Shown here: piece by piece, positions 1 through 7,130 of the stretch
Position numbering within the stretch: the stretch's first letter is position 1
Layout of the letters: each line of letters begins with the position of its first letter
Source: Mycoplasmatota bacterium
Lineage (GTDB): Bacteria > Bacillota_I > Bacilli_A > Haloplasmatales > Haloplasmataceae
Assembly: GCA_018394295.1 (NCBI GenBank)
Contig: CP074573.1
Location: 1,805,156 to 1,869,155, forward strand
DNA length: 64,000 bases
Direction of reading: 5' to 3'
Position numbers and translations under genes: made by a program
The notes under the pieces: generated by a model
Databases searched by the model: none
What the model saw: the letters and a program-made list of their open reading frames with translations, nothing else
What the model was told of the DNA's origin: nothing

Positions 1-1
1 G

Positions 2-400
2 AAAAAAGATTTTGCAAGAAGAAATTATTTCTTAGGAACCATAGGCGCTTTATTAGGTGGGTTAATTGGAACTATTCCTTGGTTTATTGTAAGTTATTTT
101 GGCTTTTATGCATCTTTTCTTGGATATTTAATCGGTATTGCTTCATTAAAAGGTTACAAAACATTAGGTGGAAAATATGGTTTTAAAACCCGTTGGATTA
201 TTCTAGTTTGTGTTTTATTCAGTGTTGTTTTTGCTGAATTGATGTCATACTTAATTTTATTAGCACCTGATTTTTCATTACTAAATTTATATAATATCAT
301 TCTTAATAATTTATTCAATTTTTTACTTAATATAGGTTTAGGCTTTCTATTTGCATTTTTAGGAATATATCGTTTATTTAAAGATTTAGGTGAAATTTAA
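2..400 (+). CDS. C-terminal part of an integral membrane protein
   Basis: The frame is open from the window edge to a TAA at 398-400, so only about 132 C-terminal residues are seen. It has four likely membrane segments, an early Gly-rich one (LGTIGALLGGLIG), then IPWFIVSYFGFYASFLGYLIG, one around WIILVCVLFSVVFAELM, and one near the end (FLLNIGLGFLFAFLGIY). The charged tail reads YRLFKDLGEI. Multi-spanning proteins of this kind with an N-terminal soluble part are common in Bacillota, but I do not recognise the family. It is transcribed opposite to everything up to 7 kb and probably marks the left edge of the variable dtd-flanking block. Confidence 0.75.
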   Translation, partial: KKDFARRNYFLGTIGALLGGLIGTIPWFIVSYFGFYASFLGYLIGIASLKGYKTLGGKYGFKTRWIILVCVLFSVVFAELMSYLILLAPDFSLLNLYNIILNNLFNFLLNIGLGFLFAFLGIYRLFKDLGEI

Positions 401-626
401 TACTCTTTTAAAAAAGTCATGTAAATAAATTTACCCTAAAATACATTTAGAGCTCCTAAATTATGTATAAGTTCTTTCTAATCAGGAGGATATATAATAT
501 TAGTAGGCAATTATAGATTGAAATTCATCTTCGATCAATCTGTTTTCTAATTACAACTCCTTGAGACTTTCAGACTGTTATTATTTCAAATGTATATATA
601 AATTATATTTCAAAAATAAAAAAATA

Positions 627-661
627 AAAGAGGAAATGACATTTAACTGTGATTCCTCTTT
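627..661 (-). terminator. Hairpin of dtd-tail copy A
   Basis: An AAAGAGGAA...TTCCTCTTT inverted repeat immediately downstream of decayed dtd fragment A. The minus-strand side runs into a T/A-rich tract, as expected for a rho-independent terminator. Nearly the same hairpin follows dtd fragment B (2339-2375), and a decayed version follows fragment D (4171-4209), so hairpin and dtd tail were copied as one unit. Confidence 0.6.
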
Positions 662-667
662 ATTTAT

Positions 668-870
668 CTATTTTGGAAATGGATTATAATTGTCACAGGT
701 CCATCATTACTTAATGAAACATAGTTCCAAAAATACCTACTTCAACTTCAGTATTTTCTTTCTTAGTTTATCATTAAATTCACCATAAATTGCTTTTGCT
801 TGTTCAGGTCTTGTTGATTCAATAAAATTTGGTCTATTTATTTTCTTGTATAAGCGAATAAAATTTTAAT
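668..870 (-). pseudogene. dtd: Decayed 3' end of dtd, copy A
   Basis: Read on the minus strand, this encodes the C-terminal part of D-aminoacyl-tRNA deacylase with several indels. Recognisable pieces are RPNFIESTRPEQAKAIYGEFND (disrupted) and SLSNDGPVTIIIHFQN. It aligns along its length with the 3' part of the full dtd gene at 6555-7001. It keeps the family motif NDGPVT, which the full gene has changed to NDGSVT. There is no start, and the copy begins abruptly near 870. The rest of 401-979 holds no gene I can support. Confidence 0.8.
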
Positions 871-979
871 ATTGTTACAACCTTTTAAAAACCCAAAATA
901 TTGTCTATCTAATTTTATAAGATGTTAATAAACTTAAATAATATATTAACTCATAATGTTGTATAAAAACACCATTTAT

Positions 980-1282
980 TTATAAAACAAACAGATATAT
1001 AAATGCAACTATCAATCCTAATAAAGATGGTACATGTGCTATTGTAATTCTCAATATTCCATGTTCTCTAGATAAATTATTCAATATATTTTTTCTAATA
1101 ATAAAATATGAAGATAAAATAGAAATCAATGCTGGTACACCCCATAAAGTTAAAGTCAAATATAGATCCTTATCTACCTCTATATAAACCGACAATAATA
1201 TTAGTATTATTAAATAATTGACATTAGTCATATATGCTGCTGAATAGAAAAGGATTTTTTTCTGTATTAATTCTGTATTCAT
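980..1282 (-). CDS. Small three-TM membrane protein, unknown
   Basis: A 100-residue hydrophobic protein with three membrane helices at about 17-34 (YMTNVNYLIILILLSVYI), 43-62 and 81-99. The basic stretch RKNILNNLSREHG joins helices 2 and 3. The ATG at 1280-1282 has a strong ribosome-binding site (CCAAGGAGGAGAAC on the minus strand). I recognise no family. It sits between two decayed dtd tails together with the band-7 gene upstream of it, so the pair probably arrived as one cassette. Confidence 0.65.
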   Translation of the reverse strand: MNTELIQKKILFYSAAYMTNVNYLIILILLSVYIEVDKDLYLTLTLWGVPALISILSSYFIIRKNILNNLSREHGILRITIAHVPSLLGLIVAFIYLFVL

Positions 1283-1367
1283 GTTCTCCTCCTTGGTTAT
1301 ATCATACTATATACTTGATCTTATCTACAGTCAAAATATTCAAAATTTATTGTACAAAATTATCTTA

Positions 1368-2276
1368 CTAATAATAGACCTCAAATGCTTTACAAGTAAT
1401 CTTCATTTCAACTCCGTTTAGTAATTTAATATGGATTTGCTGCCAATTTGAATCTGGATTATCAGACAATGCGTTATTATTTCCGTTTGATTTATCTACA
1501 TCATTGATTAATATTTCTGACACTGTAAAATTATCCCGCTTTCCCAACAATTCATAACCAATATAATCTATGCATTTAATTATAACATTTACATCTGGTT
1601 TTCTATTTAAATAGATAATTATCTTGTCGTTACCTAGTTCAATTTTATTAATTTTACTATCAGCCAAATTTTGACCGGTTATGTTCATTAGATCTTGTTT
1701 CTCTGTTCCCCCTCCAAATGTACTTATACAATCAAAGTTAATGCGAATCGGTTTTATACCTATTTTTTCAAGTTCATCAGTAGCATTGCTATAGACACCT
1801 GACATAAATTCATCGTTGTTCATGTTTAATTCTTTAGCATTCTTATTCTTTACCAGTGACCGCAAATTGCCAACTAGAATATCTTTTGTTATATCATGAA
1901 TCTCTTCATGGGAAAGTCCGAGCAGACATTCTACAGCATTTTCCCTAACTCCCTCTTCAGTTGATATACTAATGGTAAATTCGGCGTCTATTTCAACAAA
2001 AACATTATCTTTTGATAATGCATTTTTTAATTTAATTTCGCCCTTAATCGGCTTAAGATCTAAATATTTATAACTCTGTATTATCGGCCATATAAAGGCT
2101 GCTCCTCCATGAATACAGACAAATCCTCGCGGTTCCCCATTCTTATCATTTCCTACTCTACCATAGATAACCATAAGTTTATCTGCAGGACAACGATGAT
2201 AACGACTAAATATAAATAAAGCATAAATTAATATTAATACAAAACTAATAATAATGATAGGTAAAATTTTTTCCAT
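1368..2276 (-). CDS. Band-7/SPFH-like membrane-anchored protein with atypical C-terminus
   Basis: A 302-residue protein with an N-terminal membrane helix (5-23, ILPIIIISFVLILIYALFI). After it comes a flotillin-type start: YHRCPADKLMVIYGRVG, then GFVCIHGGAAFIWPIIQ and KNALSKDNVFVEIDAEFTISIS, which is the band-7 core (about 30-185). Flotillins normally continue into a long Ala/Glu-rich coiled coil of about 250 residues. That is absent here. Instead residues 190-302 form a beta-rich globular region (ELGNDKIIIYLNRKPDVNV..., ending IHIKLLNGVEMKITCKAFEVYY). SPFH proteins organise membrane microdomains, but what this variant does is unknown. The start has an AGGAG only about 3 nt upstream of ATG. 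Confidence 0.7.
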   Translation of the reverse strand: MEKILPIIIISFVLILIYALFIFSRYHRCPADKLMVIYGRVGNDKNGEPRGFVCIHGGAAFIWPIIQSYKYLDLKPIKGEIKLKNALSKDNVFVEIDAEFTISISTEEGVRENAVECLLGLSHEEIHDITKDILVGNLRSLVKNKNAKELNMNNDEFMSGVYSNATDELEKIGIKPIRINFDCISTFGGGTEKQDLMNITGQNLADSKINKIELGNDKIIIYLNRKPDVNVIIKCIDYIGYELLGKRDNFTVSEILINDVDKSNGNNNALSDNPDSNWQQIHIKLLNGVEMKITCKAFEVYY

Positions 2277-2338
2277 AATCTCCTAAAGTCCCCTTTCAAA
2301 AATACTAATTTAATTATAAGTCAAAAATGAAAAATATA

Positions 2339-2375
2339 AAAGAGGAATCGACGTATTTAAAGTCTATATCCTCTT
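2339..2375 (-). terminator. Hairpin of dtd-tail copy B
   Basis: AAGAGGA...TCCTCTT stem around an A/T-rich loop, followed on the minus strand by A/T-rich sequence. It is the counterpart of the hairpin at 627-661 and lies just downstream of the second decayed dtd tail. Confidence 0.6.
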
Positions 2376-2383
2376 AATATTTG

Positions 2384-2590
2384 ATTTATTTTTAAAATCA
2401 ATTATTATTGTCACCGGTCCAACATTAACTAATGATACTTCCATATACTCACCAAAAATTCCTGTCTCAACTTTAATATTTTCTTTTCTTAATTAATCAT
2501 TAAATTCATCATACAGTGCTTTAACTTGTTCTGGTCTTGTTGAAACTAGGTCTATTTCCTTTTTTAGTATCAGAATATAATGCGAAGTGT
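2384..2590 (-). pseudogene. dtd: Decayed 3' end of dtd, copy B
   Basis: The minus strand encodes pieces of the C-terminal third of D-aminoacyl-tRNA deacylase: a disrupted [40 protein letters not shown] and IIIDFKNK. It aligns with 6555-6760 of the full gene. Indels and an in-frame stop (the AATTAA region near 2490) show that it is dead. It retains Gly-Pro in the GPVT motif. It begins abruptly near 2590, just downstream of the GNAT gene. Confidence 0.8.
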
Positions 2591-2637
2591 GTTTTTTAAG
2601 AGACAAAAATCGGAATGATAAAGTTCATCAATAATGT

Positions 2638-3129
2638 CTATACCTCATTTAATTTATTTAATAACAACATACTTGGTTCTTCAAAATAAACTGGTTTTTT
2701 ATTTTTATCTAAATAATGATAATCATAGTGCTGTTTTTTTATAAAATCTGTAAATCCAAATGAATGATACATTCTTGTTAACTTTTCTTCATTTTCTGGA
2801 TCAACACCAATAGTTACCTCGTTAAAACCTTTATCTATTACATGTTCTAAGACACGTTTCATAAGAGCCTTTCCAAGTTTTCTTCCTCTATAAGCTTCCT
2901 TAATTCTGAATGCACATAGATAAGCTCTATTTTTACCATTTGCCTCATCAGCGTCAACTGAATTCCAAAATATATACAATTCACCTACTAGATTATTTTC
3001 TTCATTTTCTATAGTCCAAAATTCAATATTCCCTTTTTCAATTCCCTCTACAAAATAATTTTCAGTGGGGCTATACTTTTCTCCCCATAAGATTCTTACT
3101 TCTTCAGATGTCCCTATCCTAATATTCAT
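2638..3129 (-). CDS. GNAT-family N-acetyltransferase
   Basis: A 163-residue single-domain acetyltransferase. The acetyl-CoA-binding motif A is clear: AFRIKEAYRGRKLGKALMKRV (about 73-93), an R/Q-x-x-G-x-G/A-type loop. It is followed by motif B-like YHSFGFTDF near 120. Strand motifs WTIENEENNLVGELYIFWN precede it. The substrate cannot be told; relatives acetylate antibiotics, peptides or metabolites. The start ATG at 3127-3129 has GTAGGTGAT at good spacing. It stands alone between dtd tail copies B and C, so it is a separately acquired cassette. Confidence 0.8.
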   Translation of the reverse strand: MNIRIGTSEEVRILWGEKYSPTENYFVEGIEKGNIEFWTIENEENNLVGELYIFWNSVDADEANGKNRAYLCAFRIKEAYRGRKLGKALMKRVLEHVIDKGFNEVTIGVDPENEEKLTRMYHSFGFTDFIKKQHYDYHYLDKNKKPVYFEEPSMLLLNKLNEV

Positions 3130-3205
3130 ATTATCACCTACTTCAATATCTTCGTTAAAACATACATATATTATCTAGTTTTATTATAGCCTAGAGGAGC
3201 ATCTA

Positions 3206-3245
3206 TTTATATATTTTTATCAATAATATTTGTCACTGGCCTATC
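3206..3245 (-). pseudogene. dtd: Decayed 3' end of dtd, copy C (very short)
   Basis: Only about 13 codons of the dtd 3' end remain. The minus strand reads GPVTNI followed by IDKN-like sequence, matching the last residues of the deacylase. A GAGGA near 3194 may be one arm of the lost hairpin. It lies between the GNAT gene and the frameshifted immunity-like gene. Confidence 0.55.
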
Positions 3246-3259
3246 AAAAGAATGATTAA

Positions 3260-4110
3260 TTATTTATTAGTTTTAATAGATTTTAAAGGATTACCATTAA
3301 AATCTAAATAGTAAACATTTTCTTCGAAATCTTTAACAATAATTTTATCTTTTTCAAAGATTAGATTATTATCATCATCAGGAGAAACAAAAATATCTGC
3401 ACCATAATATTCCCAATCTATTCTACCCTTTTTATTTATTCTCTTAATTACCATTTCACCATGGGTAATATAAAATTGATCAAAAGAATAGATATAAAAC
3501 ATATACTATCATCAACTTTAACTTTCCAAACTAATGATAAATTAAGAGTATTTAAACAAAATAAAGTATCACAGACGGAAATCAATAAACGTTTACCATC
3601 AATAATAACATTATCTGTGTTTACTGGAGCATCGAAGGAACCTGCCATGAGTAATATAGATTTAATAATTTTATTCTTTTGGCTTAATTTTAATCCATAT
3701 TTAGAACAATGGCTGTTATAATCATCACTTTTATAAATTTGAGAATAATTAATATGGTTATCATTAGAATTTAAAGAATATGTATATTCATAAAATAATT
3801 CAATAACATTATTATCTGATTTAAAAACTAATCCGCCACTCTTACAATACCATATATTATTAAAGTGATGTGATATCGAAGCACAATCCATGGCTTCTTC
3901 TACTGAATGGTGTAGCGTATCACTGATTACATTCCAATTTATATCACATGAAAATAAATAATAATCATTATGCCCACAAGTAGAAATTACTAAAGCAGTA
4001 ATATTTTCTTTATGATCATCATAATGAACATATCCAAAATGATTTGCCTTCTTATTTCCTGTAAAATATAATACATCAGCTTCATCTAATTTGATTGGAA
4101 CTTGATTCAT
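3260..4110 (-). pseudogene. Frameshifted immunity-like / beta-propeller-like protein
   Basis: Two overlapping minus-strand frames form one protein of about 280 residues. The first (4110 to about 3505) runs from MNQVPIKLDEADVLYF to LNLSLVWKVKVDDS. The second (about 3502-3260) continues FYIYSFDQFYITHGEMVIKRIN to the end. The break falls at AGTATATGTTT near 3503-3508; loss of one AT pair, or gain of one base, restores the frame. Repeated strand motifs (LFSCDINWNV, LVFKSDNNVI, LVWKVKVDDS, YYLDFNGNPL) suggest a WD/PQQ-like propeller. Small propellers of this kind often follow polymorphic toxins as immunity proteins; that role is inference. It probably makes no full-length product. Confidence 0.6.
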
Positions 4111-4170
4111 ATAACCACCCTATTCTATCTTGTTCAATCATATATCAATTATAAATTAAAAAGTAAATAT

Positions 4171-4245
4171 ATAAAAGATAAATTGACATTTAAAAAGTAT
4201 AGTTCCTCTAAATTTATTTAGAATCAATAATGATTATCCATAGAT
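4171..4245 (-). pseudogene. dtd: Decayed dtd tail and hairpin, copy D
   Basis: The minus strand at 4210-4240 reads IIIIDSK followed by a stop, matching the last codons of dtd ([10 protein letters not shown]). The next bases include GTTCCTCT and, 35 nt further, AGATAAATTGACATTTAA, the degraded form of the hairpin unit seen in copies A and B. The last codons of the PH-like ORF (4224-) overlap this fragment in another frame. Confidence 0.55.
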
Positions 4246-5117
4246 TTAGAACCTTTTACATAAGCAAGAAAATCTTCTTCTATTTCACAATTAGTATTTT
4301 TATTTATAATAATTTGATATATATTTAAAGATATTTCTTTATGGTTCTTCCATCTCCGATCTAGTTTTAATTTCTTACCGTTATGAGCAATGAGCACGAC
4401 TTTTTTACTTTTATATTCAATTTTTATGATGTCTATCCATAATCTTCTTTTATTAAAAAATAGGTATTTAACAACAATAGAATTTTTATTTAAATAAACT
4501 TTATTATGAGATAATGAAATTAAGAAAAAGAGAAGATATGTCCAAAGAAAAATGTATAGTACGAGTAATAGATTATATATGGAATCGTTAATCTTATAAA
4601 ATGAAGCTAATAATATTGTCCAAAAGAACATTAGCATGAAATATATTAATATCTTATAAAATAAGACGATTAATCTTTGACTATATTGTTTATAAATGTT
4701 GTCATAAGGATCATTCTTACTTGAATCTTCTCTAAGCTCTACATTATCTTTAGTGAAATTTATCTCATTATAAGTTAGTCTTAAATACTCAATAAGAGAA
4801 TGATCTATTTTGCATGTAGGATTATTTTTTAATATATTCTTATAAATTTGAAAGTACAATTGATTATAATTTTTCCAAGCGGATTTAAAAAACGTTAATT
4901 TTGTGTTCGTATTATTAAATAGAATTACAGTATTTGATCTATACTCAACCTTAGAAATTTCTTCCCATTTTAATATTTTTCTTGCTTTTTTATAAAATCT
5001 CATAGACTGTATAGAAATCTCTTCAGAATTAATAAATACTTTAATATTGCAAAACCACTTATAGAATAAAGTAAATATCCACCTTTGAGAATGAGTAGCT
5101 CTTTGAATTTTTAACAC
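4224..5117 (-). CDS. Membrane protein with duplicated PH-like domain, 5' end chimeric
   Basis: The frame gives 297 residues from a GTG. Two halves are clearly related: residues about 25-110 (KVFINSEEISIQS.., WEEISKVEYRSNTVILF, WKNYNQLYFQIYKNIL) and about 205-290 (KVYLNKNSIVVKY.., WIDIIKIEYKSKKVVLI, WKNHKEISLNIYQIII). Each looks like a bacterial PH-like beta domain plus helix. Between them are two membrane helices (about 147-170 and 177-200). The first 20-odd residues do not belong: the same DNA in another frame encodes the ILKGG region of AbiEii. The original start was therefore lost at a recombination junction near 5050, and translation is doubtful. Function unknown. Confidence 0.5.
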   Translation of the reverse strand: MLKIQRATHSQRWIFTLFYKWFCNIKVFINSEEISIQSMRFYKKARKILKWEEISKVEYRSNTVILFNNTNTKLTFFKSAWKNYNQLYFQIYKNILKNNPTCKIDHSLIEYLRLTYNEINFTKDNVELREDSSKNDPYDNIYKQYSQRLIVLFYKILIYFMLMFFWTILLASFYKINDSIYNLLLVLYIFLWTYLLFFLISLSHNKVYLNKNSIVVKYLFFNKRRLWIDIIKIEYKSKKVVLIAHNGKKLKLDRRWKNHKEISLNIYQIIINKNTNCEIEEDFLAYVKGSKSMDNHY

Positions 5118-5235
5118 GACAATCTTCTAACAAATTCTTCTTGACAAAATAATATAAGTAATTGCTGAAATTGAATATTACTTTCTTTAGATTTATTTTT
5201 TAATTTTGCTAATGTTGATTCAGCTATATTCCCCA
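5051..5235 (-). pseudogene. abiEii: Truncated AbiEii-type nucleotidyltransferase toxin
   Basis: A GTG overlapping the abiEi stop begins a frame reading GNIAESTLAKLKNKSKESN, IQFQQLLILFCQEEFVRRLSC, a TAA at 5111-5113, then in the same frame KFKELLILKGGYLLYSISGF. This is the N-terminus of the AbiEii family (typical SKYKDxxILKGG). The catalytic Asp motifs further on are missing because the sequence switches near 5050 to the PH-like ORF. With a nonsense codon and loss of about three quarters of the domain, the toxin is dead. Confidence 0.75.
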
Positions 5236-5832
5236 CTATAACCACACTCCAATGAATGTTTTTACTTTTCCTTTTATATTTAATAATTTAGAATATTTAT
5301 ATAATAATGTAAGGTTTTTTTTATCATCTTTTAAATAACTCTTTATTGCTTGATTAAATATTTCTTTATCTAATTTTTTTTCATATTTTAATACGTCACA
5401 AATAGTACGATCTCGATTAAAAATGTTAATTTTTATCCCATCTAGTTGATAATTGGTTAAACCAATATTCATATATCCTTTTTCAATGTAAAATGGTTCT
5501 ATACTAGGATAGTCAATTTTATACTTGCTTTTTTCACTATCTTTATCAACGGCTATTTGCCATGATGATGGTATCCTATCTGTATAATCGTAGTGCATAA
5601 GTGCACTTTCCAAGAAAATTACAGAATCAGGAAACAATCTAGCTATGATTACCTCATCTTGAGTAAAATAATCACTAAGTTCGTAAAAACCATATTTAAT
5701 TTTAATAATATTACCATCTTCAACTAATCTTTTTATTTGTCGACTTGTAAGTCCTAATAAATTTAGTTCAGATGTTTTTAATATTCCACCATTTTTTATA
5801 AATTCAGACTTTACATTTTCAAAATCAAACAT
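5236..5832 (-). CDS. abiEi: AbiEi-type antitoxin of a type IV toxin-antitoxin pair
   Basis: A 198-residue protein with the AbiEi layout. An N-terminal winged-helix domain (about 10-55) carries GGILKTSELNLLGLTSRQIKRLVEDG and IKYGFYEL. A C-terminal domain has the family pattern VIFLESALMHYDYTDRIPSSWQIAVD and INIFNRDRTICDVLKYEKKLDKEIFNQAIKSYL. AbiEi represses its own operon and counters AbiEii. The partner gene overlaps its 3' end but is truncated, so this antitoxin is now an orphan. The gene is complete, with the ATG at 5830-5832. Confidence 0.85.
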   Translation of the reverse strand: MFDFENVKSEFIKNGGILKTSELNLLGLTSRQIKRLVEDGNIIKIKYGFYELSDYFTQDEVIIARLFPDSVIFLESALMHYDYTDRIPSSWQIAVDKDSEKSKYKIDYPSIEPFYIEKGYMNIGLTNYQLDGIKINIFNRDRTICDVLKYEKKLDKEIFNQAIKSYLKDDKKNLTLLYKYSKLLNIKGKVKTFIGVWL

Positions 5833-6029
5833 TTTTGCACCTCAATATCCGCTTCCGAAAATAAAAGCGGGTAATTTAGTGTAATATTAACATAAACTAC
5901 TAATAAATACAAGAATTAAAAAATAATATTAGTTTATTTATGTTGATATAAAACACTTTAACTCAATAAAATTAAGGCCAAATAAATCAACATGAATATG
6001 TTTAATCTTAAACACCAAAATATAATTTA

Positions 6030-6341
6030 TCAATCACTTGTAAAAAGATTATTACCTAAACAAGTAATGTATTTTTTCTCAATCAATATCAAGTATAAAT
6101 AATTATATATATCGTTAATAAATTTTTTAAATTCTATATCTTCATGAATATCAATATTTTTATATATTTTACGTTCTTCTCTAAAAACTTTAAGCATTTG
6201 ATTGAAATATAAATCCTTCTCATTGGATTCTTCTAGAGAACTAACAAGTAACTCATATAACCCTAAATCACTAATATTTTCACCATTTGGGTTTTTAACA
6301 TGTATAACTTCTCTTCGCCGTTTTTTTACTTCGGTAAGCAT
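6030..6341 (-). CDS. Small hypothetical protein
   Basis: A 103-residue mostly helical, acidic protein (SDLGLYELLVSSLEESNEKDLYFNQMLKVF, DIEFKKFINDIYNYLYLILIEKKYITCLG). The listed ATG has no clear ribosome-binding site. An internal ATG (residue V/M near HVKNPNG) or an earlier fused frame is possible. A short upstream frame ending VKKVISKISSDTGKKLNKSR then stop could be the tail of a lost gene. I do not recognise a family. Its position next to AbiE and immunity-like genes makes an immunity or antitoxin role possible, but nothing in the sequence shows it. Confidence 0.4.
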   Translation of the reverse strand: MLTEVKKRRREVIHVKNPNGENISDLGLYELLVSSLEESNEKDLYFNQMLKVFREERKIYKNIDIHEDIEFKKFINDIYNYLYLILIEKKYITCLGNNLFTSD

Positions 6342-6554
6342 ATCAAAATATTTTATCTCGATTTATTTAATTTTTTTCCAGTATCACTTGATATTTTAGA
6401 TATAACTTTCTTAACTTGGTTTAATATTCAATACTATCTCTACTTTCTATTTAGTTTATTGGATAACAAAAAAAGATATGAAACTTTTTAATATATTTTG
6501 ACTAGACATTACTTTTCACAATTTTTCAATGGTGGACTCTCCCTATAAAAACAC

Positions 6555-7001
6555 CTATTTATTTTTAGAATCAATAACAATTGTTACTGACCCATCATTA
6601 ACCAATGTAACATTCATATGCTCACCAAATATGCCTGTTTCAACTCTAATATCTTTATTTTTAAGTTCTTCATTAAATTTATTATATAACTTTTCTGCAT
6701 GATCAGGTTTAGCTGAGTCAACAAAACTAGGTCTATTTCCTTTACGACTATTTGCATAGAGAGTAAATTGACTGATACTAAGTATTCTACCACGAGTATC
6801 AATAAGCGATTTATTCATTTTACCTTCTTCATCTTCAAAAATACGCATATTAATAATTTTTCGTACTAGATAATCTATATCCTCTTGCGTATCTTCATGA
6901 GTTACTCCAACAAGTAACATCAACCCATCATCAATTTGACCAACTATTTTCTTTTCAACTTCAACCGATGCACTACTTACTCTTTGGATTACTATCTTCA
7001 T
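6555..7001 (-). CDS. dtd: D-aminoacyl-tRNA deacylase, with an altered Gly-Pro motif
   Basis: This 148-residue enzyme (usual family length) hydrolyses D-amino acids, and glycine from tRNA-Ala, from mischarged tRNAs. The N-terminus [15 protein letters not shown], the SQFTL catalytic motif (about 77-81) and NRPSF are intact. The second signature, NxGPxT near the C-terminus, reads NDGSVT here: the cis-proline that reads substrate chirality is Ser (codon TCA instead of CCA). Three decayed dtd tails to the left keep GPVT. The ATG has an AGGTGA site. It lies downstream of rel after a terminator, in the usual Bacillus order. Whether it still proofreads is uncertain. Confidence 0.9.
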   Translation of the reverse strand: MKIVIQRVSSASVEVEKKIVGQIDDGLMLLVGVTHEDTQEDIDYLVRKIINMRIFEDEEGKMNKSLIDTRGRILSISQFTLYANSRKGNRPSFVDSAKPDHAEKLYNKFNEELKNKDIRVETGIFGEHMNVTLVNDGSVTIVIDSKNK

Positions 7002-7042
7002 GTAAATTTCACCTATTTCTATCTTAATTGAATTTTTGTTTC

Positions 7043-7074
7043 AAAAAAATACTATATTATTTAAATATAGTATT
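7043..7074 (-). terminator. Rho-independent terminator of the recJ-apt-rel operon
   Basis: An 11-bp stem AATACTATATT/AATATAGTATT (7048-7074), followed on the minus strand by a run of seven T, lies 57 nt after the rel stop. Confidence 0.75.
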
Positions 7075-7130
7075 AATATATCCTATTTATATTCTTGATT
7101 AATAATTTTTTTTGTTCTTTAAATCTAGAT

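Noticed and set aside
3461-3721. 86-codon plus-strand frame
   Set aside because: Antisense to the immunity-like pseudogene; composition and lack of start signal mark it as a shadow.
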